A stretch of DNA of 54,042 nt from Deltaproteobacteria bacterium (GTDB lineage Bacteria > Myxococcota_A > Polyangia > Haliangiales > Haliangiaceae), in contig JAKQOD010000491.1 of the NCBI GenBank assembly GCA_029565465.1, positions 1 through 54,042 on the forward strand, written 5' to 3'. Positions within the stretch are counted from its first letter, which is position 1. Every line of letters starts with the position of its first letter. Shown piece by piece: positions 8,675-17,055 of the stretch. The position numbers and the translations under genes were made by a program. The notes below the pieces were generated by a model. The model was given only the letters and a program-made list of their open reading frames with translations, was not told the origin of the DNA and made no database searches.

Positions 8675-8736
8675 CTAGTGGAGGACAAATGAGTGGCGAT
8701 GAATATTCCATCTTTGTCACGGCGTTCGTCGCACCG

Positions 8737-8928
8737 CTACTTTTGTGAGGCTGCAGAGGTACGGTCGATGCGCACATTGATGCGCAGCGTTTGCGGCTGT
8801 TCATACATGGTGAGCACCACGCGGCTGCCGAACAAGGATAACGCAGCGGAAACGATCGTGAAGGGCACACCGGTTGCGTCGACTTCGACTGCTTGGCCTT
8901 GAAGCCTTTGGGCAACGACGAGCCGCAA
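8737..8928 (-). CDS. Small ORF with uncertain start upstream of creB
   Basis: The frame is open from just after the stop of the upstream PHP-domain gene (9037) to TAG at 8737 and reads like coding sequence: about 100 codons ending MYEQPQTLRINVRIDRTSAA. It has no ATG at its beginning; the only common start is TTG at 8928, giving 63 residues. It lies in the same frame as the PHP gene, so it would be its read-through extension if the TAA were ignored. It could be a small gene, a remnant of one, or the displaced 3' end of a frameshifted gene. I recognise no family. Confidence 0.3.
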   Translation of the reverse strand: MRLVVAQRLQGQAVEVDATGVPFTIVSAALSLFGSRVVLTMYEQPQTLRINVRIDRTSAASQK

Positions 8929-9036
8929 GTCGTGTTCGTAAGCACAAGCGCGGTCTGAGGGCGCCGTCGAGGGTGGAACCGTGAACTGCCGTTCGCTACT
9001 GTGAAATACTTCGGTGGTCAGACCTTCGTTCGACTG

Positions 9037-10152
9037 TTAAAGGTTTACGTACACATAGCCGCAACGCGTGCTTCCGTCGTCCAACCGATAGGTGTGCATG
9101 GTGCCGCCGGTCGCATGTACATACGAACCGTCGAAGTGGCCGGTATCTTCCCCGTCGATGTAGAGGGTTGCATTGCCAGTCCAACGCAATGATGCGTTGC
9201 CGGGAGCCGCGATGGATTCGCCGATGGACGCAGCATGGCGGAATTCATCACTGCTTATCTGCAACGATGCCGCAGCGGAGTTGCTCGGGTCGTCGGCGCC
9301 GACACACGTCGCGCCTCGGCGAATGGCATCAAGAATCGCAGCACGGTTGTTGCCAGCGGCGCGCACCCACATAACAGCGCTTGCCGATGCGTTGTGACTG
9401 TCACTGCCACCGACGGTGAAGATCGGGCGATGCTCGGCGATTGCCAAGCGGCTCGCAGCGGCCCATGCCTGCGCTTCGCCAGTTTTGCCGCCGGGGCGTG
9501 AAAACATGTTCGCGAACGCGAGTGGGCGATTGTGAACCTCAACGCCATCGAGGTAACGGCTCACTTTGGTGGTGGGCTTTTGAGTCCATTCACGGAACGA
9601 CAGATCACTTTCCGAAATGCGGTAGCCAGGAATATGCGTGGGGACCGCGAACGGATGATTTACGCTAACGATAGCGCCTAACTGGTGGGCGCTGGCCAAG
9701 AAGTCTTGCTGCACGCGTTCGAAGTCGACGTCCGCGACGGTGAAATGGCCAGATCGTGTTGTCCACTCGGCACCGGCAATCAGCGTGATCGATGGATCTG
9801 CGCGTGCTTGCTCATCGAGGGTGTGCCATTGCTGCAGAAAGGTCGCGCGGCGTTTAGCACTCGCCCACCATTCGGTTCGAATATGTGGCGTCAACACCAC
9901 GAAGTCCAACTTTGCAGCGGTTGCGGCACGCACCACGTCGGCAAGCGTCGCTGTCGATTCGATGCCAACGTCGGGTGGGCCGACATGCATGTGCATATCC
10001 CCGGCGTACCAACGGAGCGATGGTTGCGGTGATAAGGTCGTGCTCACTACAACGGTGGAGGCGACGGCGGCCGGCGAAACCGCGGGGCTGACGGCGCGTT
10101 TCCCATCACAACTGACAGCCGCCAGCAGCAGCAGCGCCACGCTTCGCTTCAT
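9037..10152 (-). CDS. PHP-domain metallohydrolase lipoprotein (CehA/McbA-like)
   Basis: 371 residues from ATG 10152, preceded by a GAGG ribosome site that overlaps the end of the upstream gene. The signal MKRSVALLLLAAVSC gives a lipoprotein anchored at Cys15. The PHP metal-binding pattern is present: GDMHMHVGP near residue 50, VLTPH about 40 residues on, AGAEWT, VSVNHPFAV and finally GGSDSHN. PHP enzymes hydrolyse phosphoesters using two or three metal ions; the extracytoplasmic CehA/McbA group acts on diverse esters and carbamates. The gene follows an exported protein gene with an 8-bp gap, so the two probably work together in the periplasm. The substrate is unknown. Confidence 0.82.
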   Translation of the reverse strand: MKRSVALLLLAAVSCDGKRAVSPAVSPAAVASTVVVSTTLSPQPSLRWYAGDMHMHVGPPDVGIESTATLADVVRAATAAKLDFVVLTPHIRTEWWASAKRRATFLQQWHTLDEQARADPSITLIAGAEWTTRSGHFTVADVDFERVQQDFLASAHQLGAIVSVNHPFAVPTHIPGYRISESDLSFREWTQKPTTKVSRYLDGVEVHNRPLAFANMFSRPGGKTGEAQAWAAASRLAIAEHRPIFTVGGSDSHNASASAVMWVRAAGNNRAAILDAIRRGATCVGADDPSNSAAASLQISSDEFRHAASIGESIAAPGNASLRWTGNATLYIDGEDTGHFDGSYVHATGGTMHTYRLDDGSTRCGYVYVNL

Positions 10153-10160
10153 CGACAACC

Positions 10161-10574
10161 TCAGTTCACGGAGACTTCGAGCGGCAAATTGGCAACGCTC
10201 GCAGTAGGGAAGGTAAGCGTGGCGCTGCGTACGACAACCGTTTTGGCGTGCAGGGATTTTTTGGTATCGCCTACACGGTTTTCCAACGTGAGTTCGAGCT
10301 CGAAACGATCGGCGCCGCCGATGTCGTGTGCACAAGCGCTCAAACGCCAGAACTGCGTTTTGTCCTCGAGAGCAAACTCGCCGCAACGCCCCATGGCAAC
10401 CTGCAGGGTTGGTGTTGCAACCGGCGCGGCTAGTTTAAAATGTAGCGTCACCACGTTGGCTGAAGCAGCCGCGCGCGATGTTGCGGGCGGCGCACTGTCT
10501 GCGCTCGCGGCGGATGCAAGCGGTGAACTTATGAAAGCGAAGATGAGAATGGTTTTGAAAGTTGCTCGTTGCAT
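10161..10574 (-). CDS. Exported protein, partner of the PHP lipoprotein
   Basis: 137 residues beginning MQRATFKTILIFAFISSPLASAASA, a standard signal peptide with a probable cleavage after ASA. The mature part, about 110 residues, contains two cysteines (CGEF and LSACAHD) that could form a disulfide. It ends in alternating polar/hydrophobic stretches such as LELTLENRVG that suggest a beta sandwich. No family is recognised. It is the first gene of a two-gene minus-strand operon; its stop codon lies 8 bp from the start of the PHP hydrolase gene. The 166 bp upstream (10575-10741) must hold the promoter, but no clear consensus stands out there. Confidence 0.7.
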   Translation of the reverse strand: MQRATFKTILIFAFISSPLASAASADSAPPATSRAAASANVVTLHFKLAAPVATPTLQVAMGRCGEFALEDKTQFWRLSACAHDIGGADRFELELTLENRVGDTKKSLHAKTVVVRSATLTFPTASVANLPLEVSVN

Positions 10575-10741
10575 GTCGCGGTGATTAGCGAGCAGCGTGC
10601 CAGTGCGTTCATCCGGCGATTCGTTGGTGCGGTGTGTGTAAAGTCAAAGGGTTACATCGACTCGGATGCTGCAACCCAATCCTCAGCGCCGTTTTGTCGT
10701 GCAGTAGACGCGCGCATATTGCCAAAGTGGCGACCACACGT

Positions 10742-11507
10742 TTATCGCAGCGACGGCGGTTTGCCTTTCGCAGAAGGGCCCGCGCTACGTTGCTTGTTCA
10801 CAGGCGCAGGTTGAGCCTGCGGCACGCGCCATGCGAGCCAAGCACCCAACCCCAACAACCCGCAGGCAACAACGGTAAACGCAATGCCCCACAAGACATA
10901 CCAGCCGCCAACGTTCTCCGCAAAGTTACCAATGTCCGATAACCGGACCTCACCGTCGACGGTTACTTGCTTCATAAATACATACGAAACCATGCGCGTG
11001 AGCGTATCAATGGCCGCAACAACGGCTAGGCCTTGCGCAATAATCACGCGTCGTTCGGGTGCTTCACGAAAACCGCGCCATCCAACCCAGCCAAGCAACA
11101 ATGCAAGCAATGGCACCACAATGATGCCGGTAGCCGAGCGAATCCAAATCACCGTCGACAATATCATCGCACCGGCAAGGCTTAGCAAAAATACCCGAGC
11201 TCGTTTGGGCCCGTGCACCGTGCCAAGCACTGCAGCGGCAAAAACCGCAGGGCCCAACAAGCCGCCAGCCGAAACTGCTGCCGATGCCCACCCCGGTGCG
11301 GCACCGGCCCAGGCCAGCCCTGATGCGTTGCTGAAGATCTCGAGTCGCGGTTCCGCCAACGGCAAGCGCTGCCAGGCCGTGGCCCATCTCGTGGATCCAC
11401 GTCACAAATAGCGTCAATGGATACAGCAACCAACGGCCAAACGGCACCCAAAGCGCAATCGCAAAAATCAATGCGGTCGCGATCAGAACTGCATGCCGTG
11501 GTCGCAT
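10742..11507 (-). pseudogene. M50B-type membrane metallopeptidase, frameshifted
   Basis: Two overlapping frames on the same strand together encode one protein. From ATG 11507 the first frame gives a transmembrane helix and then LFVTWIHEMGHGLAALAVGG, with the HExxH zinc site. The second frame, entered near 11345, continues LEIFSNASGLAWAGAAPGW and several more membrane helices to 10742. This is the expected order in the peptidase M50B-like family, where a Gly-Gly turn after HExxH leads to such a beta segment. A single extra base (or two missing) between 11352 and 11344 breaks the frame; the repaired protein would have about 254 residues. It may be a true inactivating mutation, programmed shifting or a sequence error. 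Confidence 0.75.
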
Positions 11508-11604
11508 GGGCGGCAGTGTAACACTGTGACCAAGGCTGGAGGTTTTTACTTGAGGTCCGCTCGCGAATTTACTCGCTCAGCGAAACGCAGACCGTCGCAA
11601 GCGC

Positions 11605-13026
11605 CTATGGCGTGATACACGCATACGTGCAATTCGTATCGCCTGCTCCGAAGCAGGTCTTCCGGCAATAGTGGCCTTCGTCGCAACCGGCGTAGTGACA
11701 GTCGCCGCCGAGGCCCACTTCGCGCTCGCATGCGTACTGACGCTCAAAGACCATGGCGATGCCACCAGGGCTTTGGCCAAGCGGACCACAGACGCGACCC
11801 GCTCCGCATGCTGGCAACTCGGCGCCGCACGGTGGCGCGCACTCTGCAGCCCACGCCCCGACGGCGAGATGGCACAGGAGGCCCGCACTGCACTCGGAGT
11901 TCAACGCGCACGGCTGGCCAATGGTTTTGCCGCCGCTGACAATACAATCGAGCGGCTGCGTCGTCGGCACCGAGAGCGGATAGCGTTGCTCGTCGAGCGA
12001 GCCGCACTTCTGTCCGTTGGCGCAGTCGACGGCTTCGGTAACAAGCGTGCACGCAGTGGCGCAGACGCGACCGCTCGGCGCCGACGTGCAAGTTGCACCG
12101 TTTTGACATGCACAGTCAGCGCAGTCACAGTTTTCTGATGCCGCGCACACGGCATCGCCGCAAACATCGGGTGGGGCTGATGCACAGGCGGGCAACAGCG
12201 TATGGGCTTCGCGCTGTGGATGTTTGGCCGTAAGCGCAAAGGTGGCACCGGCGCAGGTTTGGCCCGTCATGGAAGTGCCCATCAACTGATCGGCAACGGT
12301 GCCTTGCAGGGTGCCGGCGTTGAGCGTGAGGTCAAGCGTTGCGCTGCGCAGCGCGCCGTTGAACGACCAGAACTCGCTGTTCGCGGTGCCTTTTTCCGCA
12401 TGCAGTTTGCAGCTGCTGGCGTCGAAAGTGACGTGACGAAAATCCGCGCTGCCCCATTTGATTTCATACGCGTCGCCGGACTTGGATATTTCAACGTCGT
12501 CGCCTTGGCCCCACGTTAAGTCGCAGGTGCCGCTGGTGAGCATGGCGTTGGTGATTTTATATTTGCCCACGGGATTGCACGCGGCGACCGTGGAGACGCG
12601 CACCTCGATGGGCTTGTGACACTCGCCATACACCGTGCCACGGATGTCATTGGCGCTCGCGCTTAAGGCAAGCACATCGCCGGTTTTGGCGAAGGAAATC
12701 GTTGGTGCAAAGTAGTGATTGTCCGTAGCTTCGCAACCACTAGCAGTCAGCGCGCAGCCCGTACCGGAAGCCACTGGCAAGGTAAGCGCACCAAAGCGCA
12801 GTTGGATAGCGCCATCAAGCAACGCAACTTCGATCTGTTCGTTTTGTACCGGCCATGATCCGCACGAACTTGCGGTGACACTATCAACAGCGAATTGGCC
12901 GGTCATGCCGCACGCAGTGAGCGCGGCCCACTGATCTTCGACGGTAATCGGCTCATTTGCAGAATCGGAACACGCACTTGCAAGGACCAATGAACTCAAG
13001 GCCGCCACAATATTTAACACACGCAT
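11605..13026 (-). CDS. Large Cys-rich lipoprotein
   Basis: 473 residues from ATG 13026; a GTG/ATG eight codons earlier only lengthens the signal. MRVLNIVAALSSLVLASAC is a lipoprotein signal. Residues about 25-290 form a beta-rich region with widely spaced cysteines (CGMTG, GTGC, SGC, GECHK). From about 295 the sequence is densely cysteine rich: VCGDAVCAASENCDCADCAC, then several EGF-like or disulfide-knot units to the C-terminus. Such Cys-rich tails are typical of surface lipoproteins of Myxococcota and probably mediate stable extracellular contacts. Function unknown. The next gene downstream on this strand is the broken M50 peptidase, 97 bp away. Confidence 0.78.
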   Translation of the reverse strand: MRVLNIVAALSSLVLASACSDSANEPITVEDQWAALTACGMTGQFAVDSVTASSCGSWPVQNEQIEVALLDGAIQLRFGALTLPVASGTGCALTASGCEATDNHYFAPTISFAKTGDVLALSASANDIRGTVYGECHKPIEVRVSTVAACNPVGKYKITNAMLTSGTCDLTWGQGDDVEISKSGDAYEIKWGSADFRHVTFDASSCKLHAEKGTANSEFWSFNGALRSATLDLTLNAGTLQGTVADQLMGTSMTGQTCAGATFALTAKHPQREAHTLLPACASAPPDVCGDAVCAASENCDCADCACQNGATCTSAPSGRVCATACTLVTEAVDCANGQKCGSLDEQRYPLSVPTTQPLDCIVSGGKTIGQPCALNSECSAGLLCHLAVGAWAAECAPPCGAELPACGAGRVCGPLGQSPGGIAMVFERQYACEREVGLGGDCHYAGCDEGHYCRKTCFGAGDTNCTYACITP

Positions 13027-13216
13027 GCGAGCGCCTAGTGCATCCGCCATGCCATGGGCACAATCTCGTCGACAACTTGAAAACGTGACCGCTTATCGCG
13101 CCGATTGGCTGGCAACTGCCGTCAACCATCGTTCACATGCGTGGCACAGCTGGGCCGCGTGTGGCGTTAGCGCCTCAATGGCTGGCAAATTGGTTCAGCC
13201 AGCGGCGCTGCGAGCG

Positions 13217-14080
13217 TTAGGGCTTGAAGGGCTCGGCACCGACGGCAACCGGCCGCGTTGGATCGCTGCACCACTCGCTCCAGCTGCCAGCGTAGAGCCT
13301 GCTACCAGGCAGGCCTGCGTGTTCCATCGCCAACATGTTGGCGCAAGCCGAGACGCCGCTGCCGCATTGATGAATGAGCTGCGTCGGTGCGCGTCCGTCG
13401 AGAATCGCTTCGAACTCGAGCTTCAACTCGGCCGCCGGTTTAAAAACACCATCGCGTTGGTTCAACCCGAACGGGCGGTTGGTCGCACCTGGGATATGCC
13501 CTGCGATTGGATCCACCGGTTCAACTTCGCCGCGATAACGCTCAGCAGCGCGTGCGTCGACGATACGTAGCTGCGGATCGGTAATCGCCGCGACGGTGTC
13601 GTCAGCAGTCAGCCGCATCTGCGCTCGCATCGAAGCCACAAATGTTGCGGGCGCACGCGTCTGCTCCGCGGTTTCAAGCGGCCGGCCTTCTAGTTGCCAT
13701 TTAGCGAAACCACCGTCGAGTACAAACACATTGTCGTGCCCGAGCCAGCGCAACATCCACCACAAGCGCCCTGCGTACATTGCGTTGCCGCTGTCATAGA
13801 CGACTACGCGTGTATCGTTGCCGATGCCTTTGGCCCCTAATGTCGCAGCAAACACGTCGGGCGGCGGCAGCGGATGCCGGCCATTGCTGCCATTCTTTTT
13901 TCCTGCCAGGTCATCGTCGATCGACATGAAGATCGCACGTGGAATGTGGCCTGCCGCATACGCATCGCGGCCTGCGGCAGCATTCATCAGATCGTGGCGC
14001 GAATCGACGACAACAAGCTGCGCAGCTTGCGCATTGATAGCGGTTGCAAGTTCGGCCGTCGAAATGAGCGGAGATGTCAT
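13217..14080 (-). CDS. sseA: Sulfurtransferase, 3-mercaptopyruvate type
   Basis: 287 residues with two rhodanese domains: an inactive N-terminal one (about 5-135, containing GRDAYAAGHIPRAIFM) and a catalytic one (about 155-280). The active-site loop is CGSGVSA with the persulfide cysteine at 239, matching the CGSGVTA loop of 3-mercaptopyruvate sulfurtransferases rather than the CRKGVTA of thiosulfate sulfurtransferases. The enzyme would transfer sulfur from mercaptopyruvate to thiols or cyanide in the cytoplasm. It is divergently transcribed from the GNAT gene with only about 40 bp between them, so they share a compact promoter region. Substrate preference is inferred from the loop alone. Confidence 0.88.
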   Translation of the reverse strand: MTSPLISTAELATAINAQAAQLVVVDSRHDLMNAAAGRDAYAAGHIPRAIFMSIDDDLAGKKNGSNGRHPLPPPDVFAATLGAKGIGNDTRVVVYDSGNAMYAGRLWWMLRWLGHDNVFVLDGGFAKWQLEGRPLETAEQTRAPATFVASMRAQMRLTADDTVAAITDPQLRIVDARAAERYRGEVEPVDPIAGHIPGATNRPFGLNQRDGVFKPAAELKLEFEAILDGRAPTQLIHQCGSGVSACANMLAMEHAGLPGSRLYAGSWSEWCSDPTRPVAVGAEPFKP

Positions 14081-14122
14081 GGTTATTTAGTCAAGCACAA
14101 CTCATGGTGTATCGTGCGTTGC

Positions 14123-14668
14123 GTGACACCAAATCGGCACAACCTGGCCACGCTTCCGGCGGGTGTTGAACTAGTTGCGGCGGACCAAGCGCAAGCGCCG
14201 GTGTTGGCGAATTTGCTGCAACTTTACGCGCATGACTTCAGCGAGCTCGTTGACCTCGACGTGGGTCCCGACGGCCGGTTTGAGTATCCTCGGTTCCCGC
14301 TCTATTGGAGCGAGGCAACGCGATTTCCTTTTCTCGTGAAGGTGCATGGTCAGTACGCTGGGTTTGTGCTGGTTTCGCAAGGCTCGCTGGTTAGTGGCGA
14401 CGCGCAGGTTTGGGACATGGCCGAGTTTTTTGTCATGCGCAAATATCGTCGCCGCGGCATCGGCGCTGCGTTAGCGCACGAAGTATGGCGCCGTTTTCCA
14501 GGGCGATGGGAAGTTCGAGTGCGAGAGCGCACCGCGGTAGCGTTGTTGTTTTGGCAAGCTACGGTCAAGTCCTACGCTGGTGACGTTGTTGTGACTTCCG
14601 TCGACCAGGGTGGCGCAGCTCGATACGTGTTTGCGTTCCAATCGCAAGCGCCATGCGAGGCTCGATAG
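14123..14668 (+). CDS. GNAT-family N-acetyltransferase
   Basis: 181 residues if GTG at 14123 is used; GTG at 14114 is an alternative and no ATG fits. The acetyl-CoA binding motif A is clear: AEFFVMRKYRRRGIGAALA with the R-R-x-G-I-G-A loop, preceded by VKVHGQYAGFVLVS as the central strand pair. GNAT enzymes transfer an acetyl group from acetyl-CoA to an amine of a small molecule, peptide or protein. The acceptor cannot be read from the sequence. The gene is complete at both ends, unlike the fragment at 30101, and is head to head with the sulfurtransferase gene. Confidence 0.8.
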   Translation: MTPNRHNLATLPAGVELVAADQAQAPVLANLLQLYAHDFSELVDLDVGPDGRFEYPRFPLYWSEATRFPFLVKVHGQYAGFVLVSQGSLVSGDAQVWDMAEFFVMRKYRRRGIGAALAHEVWRRFPGRWEVRVRERTAVALLFWQATVKSYAGDVVVTSVDQGGAARYVFAFQSQAPCEAR

Positions 14669-14768
14669 TCAGGGTGGTCCACACCTCCACGGCGGCTGGC
14701 ACCCGAACGTTAGCAAGAACGCCGCATTCATTTTTGCATCCTGGGTTCCGATGTCCTAGTGTTCAGGT

Positions 14769-15347
14769 ATGAAACGAAAAATGTCAGCATCGTCGGCTGT
14801 GCCAAAGGTAATAGGCATGTTGGCTGGCGTGCTGTTGCCGCTGCAAATCGCATGTGGGCCTGCGCATTCCAGTGCAACGTCGGGAACCTCAGTGCCCAAG
14901 GCACCAACAGATGCGACCGCGCCGACAACCGCGACCACGTCCGCAACAAACCCATCTATGACTCCATTTGCCAACAACGATCTTGTGATTCAAGAAGCGC
15001 GCAAGCGCTTGCTTTCGATGGTGCCAGCCGATGGCAAGCTGGCTGTCTTTCTGCAGCTTAGTGCAGGCGACGTTGCTGCCAACGCGAAACGCGATTTGCT
15101 TGCGCAGCTTAAGGATGAGTCGCGCATCGTGTGGTCAGTTGGCTCATCACAACCAGGCGAGCCGGTCGCTGACCCATCGCAGCCAGGCCAACACGTCAAT
15201 ACAGTGATCTATCGTTTCGATCCGCCACCCAACCTGGTGTTGGCCGTGAGCCTGCGCGATGGCCACCTCTACATTGCCGCGCGTCCAGCCGGTGCAGATC
15301 CACTTGGACCTGCCACTGCGTGGACTTGGATTCTCGTTGGTCCTTGA
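14769..15347 (+). CDS. Predicted lipoprotein, unknown
   Basis: 192 residues from ATG 14769; a second ATG four codons on is possible. The signal runs to LLPLQIAC (Cys about 29), followed by a 40-residue Thr/Ala/Pro linker typical of surface-exposed lipoproteins. A globular domain of about 120 residues follows, starting with a helix EARKRLLSMVPADGKLAVFL and ending in strands NLVLAVSLRDGHLYIAARP. I do not recognise the family. It stands alone on the plus strand, followed after 39 bp by another unrecognised plus-strand gene, so a short operon is possible. Confidence 0.7.
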   Translation: MKRKMSASSAVPKVIGMLAGVLLPLQIACGPAHSSATSGTSVPKAPTDATAPTTATTSATNPSMTPFANNDLVIQEARKRLLSMVPADGKLAVFLQLSAGDVAANAKRDLLAQLKDESRIVWSVGSSQPGEPVADPSQPGQHVNTVIYRFDPPPNLVLAVSLRDGHLYIAARPAGADPLGPATAWTWILVGP

Positions 15348-15386
15348 ACTCGTGCGTGTTCGTGCGAAATCTGCCATGCTTGCGCG

Positions 15387-16037
15387 ATGACCGGGCAAGT
15401 GGTGGATCCATTCTTCGACGTGGCAGGTGCGCTGAAGCAGTTTGCATTGCCCGACGATTTTCGTGGCACATGGGCAACGAAGAATGCGCTCAGTATACCC
15501 GGGCCGATCTACGTAAGTGATGAATGTTCCGCCGGTACGGGCCCTGCAGCAGCTCCGAACAATGTCATCTTGCTGACCAACGACGATGAAACGTACGTCA
15601 CCGTCGACGGCGTCTGCCCACAAGGTGGCGAATTTCTATATCGGCAACCAGGTTCGATGTTTGAATTGAAACAGGTGCTGGCCGCCGCGGCGTGGAACGC
15701 AATGAGCGCGTACGCACTCGACGGCAACTCGTATTGGACGCGGCAACTCGTTGTCGCGTGGTGGCATGACACCCGCAGTGTTCGCCATGCGCTCGCAGCA
15801 AATTTGAGAACGTTTTGGGAGCGACAGCGTGCGCGCGCGGTGGCCTATGCGCCAGCCATGCCGTGGCCTTGGCCAAAGCCGAAAGTTGTGCCGGAGACGT
15901 GGCCTTGGCCTTCACCCGAGCTGCATCGTTGGAACGCCGTCAACGAAGACGGCCTCGAACACTACCTGCGCGAGTACTGTTACTTCCTCGACAATCGCCG
16001 CGTGCCGACTGCCGCGACTAACTTGCCGCCGCTGTGA
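15387..16037 (+). CDS. Hypothetical cytoplasmic protein
   Basis: 216 residues from ATG 15387, no signal peptide or membrane segment. The N-terminal half is beta-rich and contains GPIYVSDECSAGTG and DDETYVTVDGVCPQGGEF. The C-terminal half is helical and tryptophan-rich, with NSYWTRQLVVAWWHDTRSV and a repeated Trp-Pro stretch around WPWPKPKVVPETWPW. I recall similar tryptophan-rich single-domain proteins in actinobacteria and myxobacteria annotated without function, but I cannot name a family. It may be the second gene of an operon with the lipoprotein gene at 14769. Confidence 0.6.
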   Translation: MTGQVVDPFFDVAGALKQFALPDDFRGTWATKNALSIPGPIYVSDECSAGTGPAAAPNNVILLTNDDETYVTVDGVCPQGGEFLYRQPGSMFELKQVLAAAAWNAMSAYALDGNSYWTRQLVVAWWHDTRSVRHALAANLRTFWERQRARAVAYAPAMPWPWPKPKVVPETWPWPSPELHRWNAVNEDGLEHYLREYCYFLDNRRVPTAATNLPPL

Positions 16038-16089
16038 TCGCTTTGGCAAACCCTGGGATTAGAAGCCGTCACCCTGGGCGTGCCACGTG

Positions 16090-16408
16090 GCTGCCAATGA
16101 ATCGAGTAGTACTCGCTTTGAACCTCTAACTGTCCTACCATTCACGCATGGACGACATCCGGCGCGACGACATCCGGCGGGCGATGGCAACGCCACCGTC
16201 GGTTAAGGCGTTGCAGGCACTCGAAGCCATGGCGGATGGTATTGAGCTCAAACGGATTTCGCTGCGCGAAAAACACCCCGAGCTTGATGATGCCGCGCGT
16301 GACGAGTTACTTCGCGCTTGGCTGAGCGAGGATGAGTAGCAGTGCTCCGCTGCAATTGGCAGCGTGATGGCCGCGGCGCTACCAATGAATCGAGTAGTAG
16401 TCGCTTTG
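16090..16408. repeat. 31-bp direct repeats flanking a small ORF; duplicated 3' end of the PilZ gene
   Basis: The sequences at 16090-16120 and 16378-16408 are direct repeats, identical over 31 bases except for two mismatches (positions 16093/16381 and 16111/16399). The right copy is the last codons and stop of the PilZ gene (encoding SDYYSIHW). The left copy is a detached duplicate outside any gene. The 257 bp between them hold the small ORF at 16148. This looks like the scar of a duplication or an insertion event. Confidence 0.8.
16148..16339 (+). CDS. Small helical protein
   Basis: 63 residues, strongly charged and helical, ending LREKHPELDDAARDELLRAWLSEDE. I recall similar short proteins with a conserved ending in a Leu-x-x-Trp-Leu motif in other bacteria, without known function. 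The first codons are a tandem duplication of a 15-base unit (GACGACATCCGGCGC), so the N-terminus reads MDDIRRDDIRRAM; the internal ATG at codon 13 is an alternative start. The gene lies between two 31-bp direct repeats and opposite in direction to the PilZ gene, so it may have arrived or been separated there by a rearrangement. Confidence 0.55.
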   Translation: MDDIRRDDIRRAMATPPSVKALQALEAMADGIELKRISLREKHPELDDAARDELLRAWLSEDE

Positions 16409-16795
16409 CATCATCTCGTGATGATCGCCGACGTATTCATACAAAAAGCGGCGGTCGCGGGCCGTGAGGTCGACGGCGATGCCGGCTTGGCACCAAAAGC
16501 GCGGTGAACCATCAGGGTGGGTACCGCCCATCGGCGTTAAGCGAGCGAAGCGCACGTGGCCGCGCGCTTGAATGATTTCATCGAGCTGCGGAATTTCGAT
16601 TTCGAGTGAAACCGTGCGGCTGGCGTGTTGCGGGTCGAATGGGCGCTCAAGCCGCAGCCCATCGCACGAAAGCTCCAACACAGAAGCGTGGCGTTGTTTA
16701 TTGCTAGCGCCAGCCACCACTGAGCACATGGTTTCAACTGGAATGCGTGGGCCTCGTCGACGAATCAACCAATCGTTACAGCGCTTTGCGTGCAT
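16379..16795 (-). CDS. PilZ-domain protein
   Basis: 138 residues. The N-terminal stretch LIRRRGPRIPVE supplies the arginine motif, and about 25 residues later VLELSCDGLRLE matches the (D/N)-x-S-x-x-G part of PilZ domains; here Ser-Cys-Asp-Gly. The rest forms the expected beta barrel with strands VSLEIEIPQ and RGHVRFARL. PilZ domains bind cyclic di-GMP and control motility or surface structures. A dual-domain cyclic di-GMP enzyme is encoded far downstream at 50795. The spacing of the motifs is standard, but the altered second motif makes ligand binding uncertain. The last codons are duplicated as one arm of the 31-bp direct repeat. Confidence 0.7.
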   Translation of the reverse strand: MHAKRCNDWLIRRRGPRIPVETMCSVVAGASNKQRHASVLELSCDGLRLERPFDPQHASRTVSLEIEIPQLDEIIQARGHVRFARLTPMGGTHPDGSPRFWCQAGIAVDLTARDRRFLYEYVGDHHEMMQSDYYSIHW

Positions 16796-17055
16796 AGAAA
16801 AAATTCTAGCGTGGCTGCACGGCTGGGCAAAGTTTTGTGCGATTAGGCGACGCGTTTCGCGAAAGTTGCGTGATTTACAAACGCACCGTCGCGCGGTGGG
16901 CTACTGTTTTTACTGCTATCAAGATACCGTCCGCGTTAGCTCGCATTTTGGCCACTAGCCCACGGTCTTCGAGTGTTAGCAGCGGGCGACATACTTGCTC
17001 GGCGTCGACGGTGCAAGCCGCCGTGCCGAGCTTGCGATTCAGGTAACCAACAGGC

